A DNA stretch of 64,000 nt, taken from NCBI RefSeq assembly GCF_964340395.1, contig NC_135568.1, positions 18,123,776-18,187,775 of the forward strand, given 5' to 3'. Made by a program: the position numbers and the translations under genes. Within the stretch, counting starts at the first letter, position 1, and the number at the start of each line of letters is the position of its first letter. This document shows positions 1 through 12,100 of the stretch, in pieces. Origin of the DNA: Glandiceps talaboti (taxonomy: Eukaryota; Hemichordata; Enteropneusta; Spengelidae). The notes beneath the pieces are model-generated. The model did no database searches. It was not told the DNA's origin and was given only the letters and a program-made list of their open reading frames with translations.

Positions 1-415
1 CCATCTTGGGTGGCCTTGGAGTTCCATCCTGAAAGGAATGAATCAAACAGTACAGTATAATCTTATTGAAGCAATGAAATAACAGTCATTCAGATTCTAA
101 TATTTACTCTTACGTTGCCGCTACTCACAATGACCTTTTTGAAAAATATTACTGCCAATAATATAATTATGCTAATCTCAAAATGTTTCTACATTCAGCT
201 ACAATCTACTTGTGACATAAGGTTGTCACTGCTTGCCATGTGCTTAGTACTGACAAAAGACCCTTTAGATAACTTGTACTTTCCATTGCTAAAAGAAAAC
301 AACTTTGGGCAAAAAACCTAATGGCCATTTTCAGTAAGTTTACAATTCCAAATGCTCACTTACTTCTTTCACTTCTGATTGGCTGTCTGATGTTCATCTG
401 CCCTCTATTTTCGTG
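1..415 (+). repeat. Reference monomer, type X (415 bp)
   Basis: First complete unit, used here as the reference. In order it holds the conserved left part (to about 110), a CpG-bearing segment tacgttgccgct near 112-121, an AT-rich stretch around 140-175, the ctcaaaatg deletion allele near 177, the TGACA-rich segment at 208-255, a purine-rich aaaagaaaac tract near 291-300, and the inverted CCAAT box at 375-385. The single missing C keeps one frame open from the TTG at 115 to 321. An identical-looking copy lies at 1248-1662. Nothing supports translation. Confidence 0.9.
375..385 (-). promoter_or_regulatory. CCAAT box on the minus strand (representative copy)
   Basis: The plus strand reads ctgattggctg, so the minus strand reads cagccaatcag. 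This fits the core and flanks preferred by NF-Y in animals (CCAAT followed by C/G and A/G, preceded by purines). It recurs at the same place in nearly every monomer. Exceptions seen are the 3-bp insertion monomers (gattgttggctg near 34088 and 39498; gattgtcggctg near 61970), which split the pentamer, and ctgaatggctg near 23684. The motif match is seen in the sequence; binding is inference only. Confidence 0.45.
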
Positions 416-524
416 CCATCTTGGGTGGCCTTGGAGTTCCATCCTGAAAGGAATGAATCAAACAGTACAGTATAATCTTATTGAAGCAATGAAATAACAG
501 TCATTCAGATTCTAATATTTACTC
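402..524 (+). other. Nearly invariant ~120-bp segment of the monomer (representative copy)
   Basis: This segment spans the boundary between the first and second monomers, from cctctatttt to ttactc. By eye it changes little in all ~154 copies, in both domains. Departures are isolated: cattcgg for cattcag, gaagctatg, gaaggaatg or gaaccaatg for gaagcaatg, and cttcggtgg in type H7. Most other diagnostic changes cluster in the remaining part of the unit. This could reflect constraint from a bound protein or frequent gene conversion. A per-position conservation profile would settle its limits. Confidence 0.6.
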
Positions 525-627
525 TTACGTTGCCGCTACTCACAATGACCTTTTTGAAAAATATTACTGCCAATAATATAATTATGCTAATCTCCAAAAT
601 GTTTCTACATTCAGCTACAATCTACTT

Positions 628-645
628 GTGACATAAGGTTGTCAC
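628..645. other. Inverted repeat gtgaca-6-tgtcac (representative copy)
   Basis: Perfect 6-bp arms (628-633 and 640-645) are separated by a 6-bp spacer, taaggt. The same element is present in most monomers. In types H2, H4 and B1 the right arm becomes agtcac (aaggtagtcac), leaving 5-bp arms. Some R-type monomers carry ggtcgtcac. It could be a small hairpin or a palindromic protein site; the stem is too short for a terminator and this is not a bacterial context. Confidence 0.5.
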
Positions 646-647
646 TA

Positions 648-673
648 CTTGTCATGTGCTTAGTACTGACAAG
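648..673. other. Inverted repeat cttgtca-12-tgacaag (representative copy)
   Basis: Perfect 7-bp arms (648-654 and 667-673) surround a 12-bp spacer in monomers carrying the aagcgatcc allele. In aaaagaccc or aaaagatcc monomers the arms are 6 bp (ttgtca and tgacaa). It begins three bases after the neighbouring gtgaca/tgtcac element, so four TGACA/TGTCA pentamers sit within about 45 bp in alternating orientation. W-type monomers (tcaagtgc) keep it, and the first X monomers (gccatg) lose one arm. Confidence 0.5.
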
Positions 674-719
674 CGATCCTTTAGATAACTTGTACTTTCC
701 ATTGCTAAATGAAAACAAC

Positions 720-729
720 TTTGGCCAAA
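720..729. other. 10-bp palindrome tttggccaaa (representative copy)
   Basis: This self-complementary decamer occurs in every monomer with the ggcc allele. It is destroyed in those with gggcaaaaaacc, gggcaaaacacc, taggcaaaa or tttggataaaa. Presence or absence is therefore a type marker that follows the HOR pattern. A TGGCCA core resembles fused half-sites of nuclear factor I, but no function can be claimed. Confidence 0.4.
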
Positions 730-2077
730 AAACCTAATGGCCCTTTTCAGTAATTTTACAATTCCAAATGCTTACTTACTTCTTTCACTTCTGATTGGCT
801 GTCTGATGTTCATCTGTCCTCTATTTTCGTGCCATCTTGGGTGGCCTTGGAGTTCCATCCTGAAAGGAATGAATCAAACAGTACAGTATAATCTTATTGA
901 AGCAATGAAATAACAGTCATTCAGATTCTAATATTTACTCTTACGTTGCCGCTACTCACAATGACCTTTTTGAAAAATATTACTGCCAATAATATAATTA
1001 TGCTAATCTCCAAAATGTTTCTACATTCAGCTACAATCTACTTGTGACATAAGGTTGTCACTACTTGTCATGTGCTTAGTACTGACAAAAGATCCTTTAG
1101 ATAACTTGTACTTTCCATTGCTAAAAGAAAACAACTTTGGCCAAAAAACCTAATGGCCCTTTTCAGTAATTTTACAATTCCAAATGCTTACTTACTTCTT
1201 TCACTTCTGATTGGCTCTCTGATCTTCATCTGCCATCTATTTTCGTGCCATCTTGGGTGGCCTTGGAGTTCCATCCTGAAAGGAATGAATCAAACAGTAC
1301 AGTATAATCTTATTGAAGCAATGAAATAACAGTCATTCAGATTCTAATATTTACTCTTACGTTGCCGCTACTCACAATGACCTTTTTGAAAAATATTACT
1401 GCCAATAATATAATTATGCTAATCTCAAAATGTTTCTACATTCAGCTACAATCTACTTGTGACATAAGGTTGTCACTGCTTGCCATGTGCTTAGTACTGA
1501 CAAAAGACCCTTTAGATAACTTGTACTTTCCATTGCTAAAAGAAAACAACTTTGGGCAAAAAACCTAATGGCCATTTTCAGTAAGTTTACAATTCCAAAT
1601 GCTCACTTACTTCTTTCACTTCTGATTGGCTGTCTGATGTTCATCTGCCCTCTATTTTCGTGCCATCTTGGGTGGCCTTGGAGTTCCATCCTGAAAGGAA
1701 TGAATCAAACAGTACAGTATAATCTTATTGAAGCAATGAAATAACAGTCATTCAGATTCTAATATTTACTCTTACGTTGCCGCTACTCACAATGACCTTT
1801 TTGAAAAATATTACTGCCAATAATATAATTATGCTAATCTCAAAATGTTTCTACATTCACCTATAATCTACTTGTGACATAAGGTTGTCACTGCTTGTCA
1901 AGTGCTTAATACTGACAAAAGACCCTTTAGATAACTTGTACTTTCCATTGCTAAAAGAAAACAACTTTGGGCAAAACACCTAATGGCCATTTTCAGTAAG
2001 TTTACAATTCCAAATGCTCACTTACTTCTTTCACTTCTGATTGGCTGTCTGATCTTCATCTGCCCTCTATTTTCGTG

Positions 2078-2909
2078 CCATCTTGGGTGGCCTTGGAGTT
2101 CCATCCTGAAAGGAATGAATCAAACAGTACAGTATAATCTTATTGAAGCAATGAAATAACAGTCATTCGGATTCTAATATTTACTCTTACGTTGCCGCTA
2201 CTCACAATGACCTTTTTGAAAAATATTACTGCCAATAATATAATTATGCTAATCTCCAAAATGTTTCTACATTCAGCTACAATCTACTTGTGACATAAGG
2301 TTGTCACTACTTGTCATGTGCTTAGTACTGACAAAAGACCCTTTAGATAACTTGTACTTTCCATTGCTAAAAGAAAACAACTTTGGGCAAAACACCTAAT
2401 GGCCATTTTCAGTAAGTTTACAATTCCAAATGCTCACTTACTTCTTTCACTTCTGATTGGCTGTCTGATCTTCATCTGCCCTCTATTTTCGTGCCATCTT
2501 GGGTGGCCTTGGAGTTCCATCCTGAAAGGAATGAATCAAACAGTACAGTATAATCTTATTGAAGCAATGAAATAACAGTCATTCGGATTCTAATATTTAC
2601 TCTTACGTTGCCGCTACTCACAATGACCTTTTTGAAAAATATTACTGCCAATAATATAATTATGCTAATCTCCAAAATGTTTCTACATTCAGCTACAATC
2701 TACTTGTGACATAAGGTTGTCACTACTTGTCATGTGCTTAGTACTGACAAAAGACCCTTTAGATAACTTGTACTTTCCATTGCTAAATGAAAACAACTTT
2801 GGCCAAAAAACCTAATGGCCCTTTTCAGTAATTTTACAATTCCAAATGCTCACTTACTTCTTTCACTTCTGATTGGCTGTCTGATGTTCATCTGCCCTCT
2901 ATTTTCGTG
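2078..2909 (+). repeat. Two V-type linker monomers
   Basis: Two cattcgg monomers with aaaagaccc separate the two tetramers. The first keeps gggcaaaacacc and agtaagttt. The second switches to aaatgaaaac, tttggccaaa and agtaatttt in its right part, so it looks like a V/Y recombinant. Confidence 0.6.
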
Positions 2910-4571
2910 CCATCTTGGGTGGCCTTGGAGTTCCATCCTGAAAGGAATGAATCAAACAGTACAGTATAATCTTATTGAAGCAATGAAATAACAGTCATTC
3001 GGATTCTAATATTTACTCTTACGTTGCCGCTACTCACAATGACCTTTTTGAAAAATATTACTGCCAATAATATAATTATGCTAATCTCCAAAATGTTTCT
3101 ACATTCAGCTACAATCTACTTGTGACATAAGGTTGTCACTACTTGTCATGTGCTTAGTACTGACAAGCGATCCTTTAGATAACTTGTACTTTCCATTGCT
3201 AAATGAAAACAACTTTGGCCAAAAAACCTAATGGCCCTTTTCAGTAATTTTACAATTCCAAATGCTTACTTACTTCTTTCACTTCTGATTGGCTGTCTGA
3301 TCTTCATCTGCCCTCTATTTTCGTGCCATCTTGGGTGGCCTTGGAGTTCCATCCTGAAAGGAATGAATCAAACAGTACAGTATAATCTTATTGAAGCAAT
3401 GAAATAACAGTCATTCAGATTCTAATATTTACTCTTACGTTGCCGCTACTCACAATGACCTTTTTGAAAAATATTACTGCCAATAATATAATTATGCTAA
3501 TCTCCAAAATGTTTCTACATTCAGCTACAATCTACTTGTGACATAAGGTTGTCACTACTTGTCATGTGCTTAGTACTGACAAAAGATCCTTTAGATAACT
3601 TGTACTTTCCATTGCTAAAAGAAAACAACTTTGGCCAAAAAAACTAATAGCCCTTTTCAGTAATTTTACAATTCCAAATGCTTACTTACTTCTTTCACTT
3701 CTGATTGGCTCTCTGATCTTCATCTGCCATCTATTTTCGTGCCATCTTGGGTGGCCTTGGAGTTCCATCCTGAAAGGAATAAATCAAACAGTACAGTATA
3801 ATCTTATTGAAGCAATGAAATAACAGTCATTCAGATTCTAATATTTACTCTTACGTTGCCGCTACTCACAATGACCTTTTTGAAAAATATTACTGCCAAT
3901 AATATAATTATGCTAATCTCAAAATGTTTCTACATTCAGCTACAATCTACTTGTGACATAAGGTTGTCACTGCTTGTCATGTGCTTAGTACTAACAAAAG
4001 ACCCTTTAGATAACTTGTACTTTCCATTGCTAAAAGAAAACAACTTTGGGCAAAAAACCTAATGGCCATTTTCAGTAAGTTTACAATTCCAAATGCTCAC
4101 TTACTTCTTTCACTTCTGATTGGCTGTCTGATGTTCATCTGCCCTCTATTTTCGTGCCATCTTGGGTGGCCTTGGAGTTCCATCCTGAAAGGAATGAATC
4201 AAACAGTACAGTATAATCTTATTGAAGCAATGAAATAACAGTCATTCAGATTCTAATATTTACTCTTACGTTGCCGCTACTCACAATGACCTTTTTGAAA
4301 AATATTACTGCCAATAATATAATTATGCTAATCTCAAAATGTTTCTACATTCACCTATAATCTACTTGTGACATAAGGTTGTCACTGCTTGTCAAGTGCT
4401 TAGTACTGACAAAAGACCCTTTAGATAACTTGTACTTTCCATTGCTAAAAGAAAACAACTTTGGGCAAAACACCTAATGGCCATTTTCAGTAAGTTTACA
4501 ATTCCAAATGCTCACTTACTTCTTTCACTTCTGATTGGCTGTCTGATGTTCATCTGCCCTCTATTTTCGTG
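2910..4571 (+). repeat. Tetramer Y-Z-X-W, copy 2
   Basis: Displaced 2,494 bp (six monomers) from the first tetramer, with the same type order. Private changes include a cattcgg Y monomer, aaaaaaactaatag instead of aaaaaacctaatgg near 3645, ggaataaatc near 3778, and ctaacaaaag in the X monomer. Confidence 0.75.
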
Positions 4572-7500
4572 CCATCTTGGGTGGCCTTGGAGTTCCATCC
4601 TGAAAGGAATGAATCAAACAGTACAGTATAATCTTATTGAAGCAATGAAATAATAGTCATTCGGATTCTAATATTTACTCTTACGTTGCCGCTACTCACA
4701 ATGACCTTTTTGAAAAATATTACTGCCAATAATATAATTATGCTAATCTCCAAAATGTTTCTACATTCAGCTACAATCTACTTGTGACATAAGGTTGTCA
4801 TTACTTGTCATGTGCTTAGTACTGACAAGCGATCCTTTAGATAACTTGTACTTTCCATTGCTAAATGAAAACAACTTTGGCCAAAAAACCTAATGCCCCT
4901 TTTCAGTAATTTTACAATTCCAAATGCTTACTTACTTCTTTCACTTCTGATTGGCTGTCTGATCTTCATCTGCCCTCTATTTTCGTGCCATCTTGGGTGG
5001 CCTTGGAGTTCCATCCTGAAAGGAATGAATCAAACAGTACAGTATAATCTTATTGAAGCAATGAAATAACAGTCATTCAGATTCTAATATTTACTCTTAC
5101 GTTGCCGCTTCTCACAATGACCTTTTTGAAAAATATTACTGCCAATAATATAATTATGCTAATCTCCAAAATGTTTCTACATTCAGCTACAATCTACTTG
5201 TGACATAAGGTTGTCACTACTTGTCATGTGCTTAGTACTGACAAGCGATCCTTTAGATAACTTGTACTTTCCATTGCTAAATGAAAACAACTTTGGCCAA
5301 AAAACCTAATGGCCCTTTTCAGTAATTTTACAATTCCAAATGCTTACTTACTTCTTTCACTTCTGATTGGCTCTCTGATGTTCATCTGCCCTCTATTTTC
5401 GTGCCATCTTGGGTGGCCTTGGAGTTCCATCCTGAAAGGAATGAATCAAACAGTACAGTATAATCTTATTGAAGCAATGAAATAACAGTCATTCGGATTC
5501 TAATATTTACTCTTACGTTGCCGCTACTCACAATGACCTTTTTGAAAAATATTACTGCCAATAATATAATTATGCTAATCTCCAAAATGTTTCTACATTC
5601 AGCTACAATCTACTTGTGACATAAGGTTGTCACTACTTGTCATGTGCTTAGTACTGACAAAAGACCCTTTAGATAACTTGTACTTTCCATTGCTAAAAGA
5701 AAACAACTTTGGGCAAAACACCTAATGGCCATTTTCAGTAAGTTTACAATTCCAAATGCTCACTTACTTCTTTCACTTCTGATTGGCTGTCTGATCTTCA
5801 TCTGCCCTCTATTTTCGTGCCATCTTGGGTGGCCTTGGAGTTCCATCCTGAAAGGAATGAATCAAACAGTACAGTATAATCTTATTGAAGCAATGAAATA
5901 ACAGTCATTCGGATTCTAATATTTACTCTTACGTTGCCGCTACTCACAATGACCTTTTTGAAAAATATTACTGCCAATAATATAATTATGCTAATCTCCA
6001 AAATGTTTCTACATTCAGCTACAATCTACTTGTGACATAAGGTTGTCACTGCTTGTCATGTGCTTAGTACTAACAAAAGACCCTTTAGATAACTTGTACT
6101 TTCCATTGCTAAAAGAAAACAACTTTGGGCAAAAAACCTAATGGCCATTTTCAGTAAGTTTACAATTCCAAATGCTCACTTACTTCTTTCACTTCTGATT
6201 GGCTGTCTGATGTTCATCTGCCCTCTATTTTCGTGCCATCTTGGGTGGCCTTGGAGTTCCATCCTGAAAGGAATGAATCAAACAGTACAGTATAATCTTA
6301 TTGAAGCAATGAAATAACAGTCATTCAGATTCTAATATTTACTCTTACGTTGCCGCTACTCACAATGACCTTTTTGAAAAATATTACTGCCAATAATATA
6401 ATTATGCTAATCTCAAAATGTTTCTACATTCACCTATAATCTACTTGTGACATAAGGTTGTCACTGCTTGTCAAGTGCTTAGTACTGACAAAAGACCCTT
6501 TAGATAACTTGTACTTTCCATTGCTAAAAGAAAACAACTTTGGGCAAAACACCTAATGGCCATTTTCAGTAAGTTTACAATTCCAAATGCTCACTTACTT
6601 CTTTCACTTCTGATTGGCTGTCTGATGTTCATCTGCCCTCTATTTTCGTGCCATCTTGGGTGGCCTTGGAGTTCCATCCTGAAAGGAATGAATCAAACAG
6701 TACAGTATAATCTTATTGAAGCAATGAAATAATAGTCATTCGGATTCTAATATTTACTCTTACGTTGCCGCTACTCACAATGACCTTTTTGAAAAATATT
6801 ACTGCCAATAATATAATTATGCTAATCTCCAAAATGTTTCTACATTCAGCTACAATCTACTTGTGACATAAGGTTGTCATTACTTGTCATGTGCTTAGTA
6901 CTGACAAGCGATCCTTTAGATAACTTGTACTTTCCATTGCTAAATGAAAACAACTTTGGCCAAAAAACCTAATGGCCCTTTTCAGTAATTTTACAATTCC
7001 AAATGCTTACTTACTTCTTTCACTTCTGATTGGCTGTCTGATCTTCATCTGCCCTCTATTTTCGTGCCATCTTGGGTGGCCTTGGAGTTCCATCCTGAAA
7101 GGAATGAATCAAACAGTACAGTATAATCTTATTGAAGCAATGAAATAACAGTCATTCAGATTCTAATATTTACTCTTACGTTGCCGCTTCTAACAATGAC
7201 CTTTTTGAAAAATATTACTGCCAATAATATAATTATGCTAATCTCCAAAATGTTTCTACATTCAGCTACAATCTACTTGTGACATAAGGTTGTCACTACT
7301 TGTCATGTGCTTAGTACTGACAAGCGATCCTTTAGATAACTTGTACTTTCCATTGCTAAATGAAAACAACTTTGGCCAAAAAACCTAATGGCCCTTTTCA
7401 GTAATTTTACAATTCCAAATGCTTACTTACTTCTTTCACTTCTGATTGGCTGTCTGATGTTCATCTGCCCTCTATTTTCGTGCCATCTTGGGTGGCCTTG

Positions 7501-9143
7501 GAGTTCCATCCTGAAAGGAATGAATCAAACAGTACAGTATAATCTTATTGAAGCAATGAAATAACAGTCATTCAGATTCTAATATTTACTCTTACGTTGC
7601 CGCTACTTACAATGACCTTTTTGAAAAATATTACTGCCAATAATATAATTATGCTAATCTCCAAAATGTTTCTACATTCAGCTACAATCTACTTGTGACA
7701 TAAGGTTGTCACTACTTGTCATGTGCTTAGTACTGACAAAAGATCCTTTAGATAACTTGTACTTTCCATTGCTAAAAGAAAACAACTTTGGCCAAAAAAC
7801 CTAATGGCCCTTTTCAGTAATTTTACAATTCCAAATGCTTACTTACTTCTTTCACTTCTGATTGGCTGTCTGATCTTCATCTGCTCTCTATTTTCGTGCC
7901 ATCTTGGGTGGCCTTGGAGTTCCATCCTGAAAGGAATGAATCAAACAGTACAGTATAATCTTATTGAAGCAATGAAATAACAGTCATTCAGATTCTAATA
8001 TTTACTCTTACGTTGCCGCTACTCACAATGACCTTTTTGAAAAATGTTACTGCCAATAATATAATTATGCTAATCTCAAAATGTTTCTACATTCAGCTAC
8101 AATCTACTTGTGACATAAGGTTGTCACTGCTTGTCATGTGCTTAGTACTGACAAAAGACCCTTTAGATAACTTGTACTTTCCATTGCTAAAAGAAAACAA
8201 CTTTGGGCAAAAAACCTAATGGCCATTTTCAGTAAGTTTACAATTCCAAATGCTCACTTACTTCTTTCACTTCTGATTGGCTGTCTGATGTTCATCTGCC
8301 CTCTATTTTCGTGCCATCTTGGGTGGCCTTGGAGTTCCATCCTGAAAGGAATGAATCAAACAGTACAGTATAATCTTATTGAAGCAATGAAATAACAGTC
8401 ATTCAGATTCTAATATTTACTCTTACGTTGCCGCTACTCACAATGACCTTTTTGAAATATATTACTGCCAATAATATAATTATGCTAATCTCAAAATGTT
8501 TCTACATTCACCTATAATCTACTTGTGACATAAGGTTGTCACTGCTTGTCAAGTGCTTAGTACTGACAAAAGACCCTTTAAATAACTTGTACTTTCCATT
8601 GCTAAAAGAAAACAACTTTGGGCAAAACACCTAATGGCCATTTTCAGTAAGTTTACAATTCCAAATGCTCACTTACTTCTTTCACTTCTGATTGGCTGTC
8701 TGATGTTCATCTGCCCTCTATTTTCGTGCCATCTTGGGTGGCCTTGGAGTTCCATCCTGAAAGGAATGAATCAAACAGTACAGTATAATCTTATTGAAGC
8801 AAAGAAATAACAGTCATTCAGATTCTAATATTTACTCTTACGTTGCCGCTACTCACAATGACCTTTTTGAAAAATATTACTGCCAATAATATAATTATGC
8901 TAATCTCAAAATGTTTCTACATTCACCTATAATCTACTTGTGACATAAGGTTGTCACTGCTTGTCAAGTGCTTAGTACTGACAAAAGACCCTTTAGATAA
9001 CTTGTACTTTCCATTGCTAAAAGAAAACAACTTTGGGCAAAACACCTAATGGCCATTTTCAGTAAGTTTACAATTCCAAATGCTCACTTACTTCTTTCAC
9101 TTCTGATTGGCTGTCTGATGTTCATCTGCCCTCTATTTTCGTG
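4572..9143 (+). repeat. 11-mer HOR of 4,572 bp, copy 1 (U-T-V-X'-W-U-T-S-X-W'-W)
   Basis: Eleven monomers whose markers recur in almost the same order in the next 4,572 bp. U monomers (aatagtcattcgg) start at 4572 and 6651, 2,079 bp apart, so the unit is a pentamer plus an extended hexamer. X' has the ctaacaaaag allele with ctccaaa. W' has gaaatatatt and ctttaaataac. S has gctacttac and tgctctcta. Confidence 0.75.
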
Positions 9144-12100
9144 CCATCTTGGGTGGCCTTGGAGTTCCATCCTGAAAGGAATGAATCAAACAGTACAGTA
9201 TAATCTTATTGAAGCAATGAAATAATAGTCATTCGGATTCTAATATTTACTCTTACGTTGCCGCTACTCACAATGACCTTTTTGAAAAATATTACTGCCA
9301 ATAATATAATTATGCTAATCTCCAAAATGTTTCTACATTCAGCTACAATCTACTTGTGACATAAGGTTGTCATTACTTGTCATGTGCTTAGTACTGACAA
9401 GCGATCCTTTAGATAACTTGTACTTTCCATTGCTAAAAGAAAACAACTTTGGCCAAAAAACCTAATGCCCCTTTTCAGTAATTTAACAATTCCAAATGCT
9501 TACTTACTTCTTTCACTTCTGATTGGCTGTCTGATCTTCATCTGCCCTCTATTTTCGTGCCATCTTGGGTGGCCTTGGAGTTCCATCCTGAAAGGAATGA
9601 ATCAAACAGTACAGTATAATCTTATTGAAGCAATGAAATAACAGTCATTCAGATTCTAATATTTACTCTTACGTTGCCGCTTCTCACAATGACCTTTTTG
9701 AAAAATATTACTGCCAATAATATAATTATGCTAATCTCCAAAATGTTTCTACATTCAGCTACAATCTACTTGTGACATAAGGTTGTCACTACTTGTCATG
9801 TGCTTAGTACTGACAAGCGATCCTTTAGATAACTTGTACTTTCCATTGCTAAATGAAAACAACTTTGGCCAAAAAACCTAATGGCCCTTTTCAGTAATTT
9901 TACAATTCCAAATGCTTACTTACTTCTTTCACTTCTGATTGGCTGTCTGATGTTCATCTGCCCTCTATTTTCGTGCCATCTTGGGTGGCCTTGGAGTTCC
10001 ATCCTGAAAGGAATGAATCAAACAGTACAGTATAATCTTATTGAAGCAATGAAATAACAGTCATTCTTATTCTAATATTTACTCTTACGTTGCCGCTACT
10101 CACAATGACCTTTTTGAAAAATATTACTGCCAATAATATAATTATGCTAATCTCCAAAATGTTTCTACATTCAGCTACAATCTACTTGTGACATAAGGTT
10201 GTCACTACTTGTCATGTGCTTAGTACTGACAAAAGACCCTTTAGATAACTTGTACTTTCCATTGCTAAAAGAAAACAACTTTGGGCAAAACACCTAATGG
10301 CCATTTTCATTAAGTTTACAATTCCAAATGCTCACTTACTTCTTTCACTTCTGATTGGCTGTCTGATCTTCATCTGCCCTCTATTTTCGTGCCATCTTGG
10401 GTGGCCTTGGAGTTCCATCCTGAAAGGAATGAATCAAACAGTACAGTATAATCTTATTGAAGCAATGAAATAACAGTCATTCTTATTCTAATATTTACTC
10501 TTACGTTGCCGCTACTCACAATGAACTTTTTGAAAAATATTACTGCCAATAATATAATTATGCTAATCTCCAAAATGTTTCTACATTCAGCTACAATCTA
10601 CTTGTGACATAAGGTTGTCACTGCTTGTCATGTGCTTAGTACTAACAAAAGACCCTTTAGATAACTTGTACTTTCCATTGCTAAAAGAAAACAACTTTGG
10701 GCAAAAAACCTAATGGCCATTTTCAGTAAGTTTACAATTCCAAATGCTCACTTACTTCTTTCACTTCTGATTGGCTGTCTGATGTTCATCTGCCCTCTAT
10801 TTTCGTGCCATCTTGGGTGGCCTTGGAGTTCCATCCTGAAAGGAATGAATCAAACAGTACAGTATAATCTTATTGAAGCAATGAAATAACAGTCATTCAG
10901 ATTCTAATATTTACTCTTACGTTGCCGCTACTCACAATGACCTTTTTGAAAAATATTACTGCCAATAATATAATTATGCTAATCTCAAAATGTTTCTACA
11001 TTCACCTATAATCTACTTGTGACATAAGGTTGTCACTGCTTGTCAAGTGCTTAGTACTGACAAAAGACCCTTTAGATAACTTGTACTTTCCATTGCTAAA
11101 AGAAAACAACTTTGGGCAAAACACCTAATGGCCATTTTCAGTAAGTTTACAATTCCAAATGCTCACTTACTTCTTTCACTTCTGATTGGCTGTCTGATGT
11201 TCATCTGCCCTCTATTTTCGTGCCATCTTGGGTGGCCTTGGAGTTCCATCCTGAAAGGAATGAATCAAACAGTACAGTATAATCTTATTGAAGCAATGAA
11301 ATAATAGTCATTCGGATTCTAATATTTACTCTTACGTTGCCGCTACTCACAATGACCTTTTTGAAAAATATTACTGCCAATAATATAATTATGCTAATCT
11401 CCAAAATGTTTCTACATTCAGCTATAATCTACTTGTGACATAAGGTTGTCATTACTTGTCATGTGCTTAGTACTGACAAGCGATCCTTTAGATAACTTGT
11501 ACTTTCCATTGCTAAATGAAAACAACTTTGGCCAAAAAACCTAATGGCCCTTTTCAGTAATTTTACAATTCCAAATGCTTACTTACTTCTTTCACTTCTG
11601 ATTGGCTGTCTGATCTTCATCTGCCCTCTATTTTCGTGCCATCTTGGGTGGCCTTGGAGTTCCATCCTGAAAGGAATGAATCAAACAGTACAGTATAATC
11701 TTATTGAAGCAATGAAATAATAGTCATTCGGATTCTAATATTTACTCTTACGTTGCCGCTACTCACAATGACCTTTTTGAAAAATATTACTGCCAATAAT
11801 ATAATTATGCTAATCTCCAAAATGTTTCTACATTCAGCTACAATCTACTTGTGACATAAGGTTGTCATTACTTGTCATGTGCTTAGTACTGACAAGCGAT
11901 CCTTTAGATAACTTGTACTTTCCATTGCTAAATGAAAACAACTTTGGCCAAAAAACCTAATGGCCCTTTTCAGTAATTTTACAATTCCAAATGCTTACTT
12001 ACTTCTTTCACTTCTGATTGGCTGTCTGATCTTCATCTGCCCTCTATTTTCGTGCCATCTTGGGTGGCCTTGGAGTTCCATCCTGAAAGGAATGAATCAA

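Larger units (their letters stand above)
416..2077 (+). repeat. Tetramer Y-Z-X-W, copy 1
   Basis: Four monomers start at 416, 832, 1248 and 1663. Markers in order: aagcgatcc; aaaagatcc with ggctctctgatc and tgccatcta; the ctcaaaatg allele with an open frame; cacctataat with tcaagtgc. The same order and markers recur exactly 2,494 bp further on. Confidence 0.75.

Noticed and set aside
115-321. Recurring 68-codon open frame (17 copies including 1362, 3856, 8013, 13000, 14246, 15492, 17992, 22584, 26344, 33407, 38817, 50465, 52959; 87 codons at 26759 and 27589)
   Set aside because: It opens at a TTG inside the repeat and exists only where one C is missing (ctcaaaatg) and the cacctataat stop is absent. 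The 87-codon forms arise from a single stop-loss (ccttatgg). It follows monomer type, varies like non-coding satellite, and has no start context, signal or domain.
410-425. Canonical CENP-B box
   Set aside because: The spacing is one base too long and the CGGG core reads TGGG, so it is reported only as a weak resemblance.
3742-4156. AATAAA hexamer near 3779 as a polyadenylation signal
   Set aside because: A single substitution in one monomer (ggaataaatc for ggaatgaatc), with no transcript or gene context.
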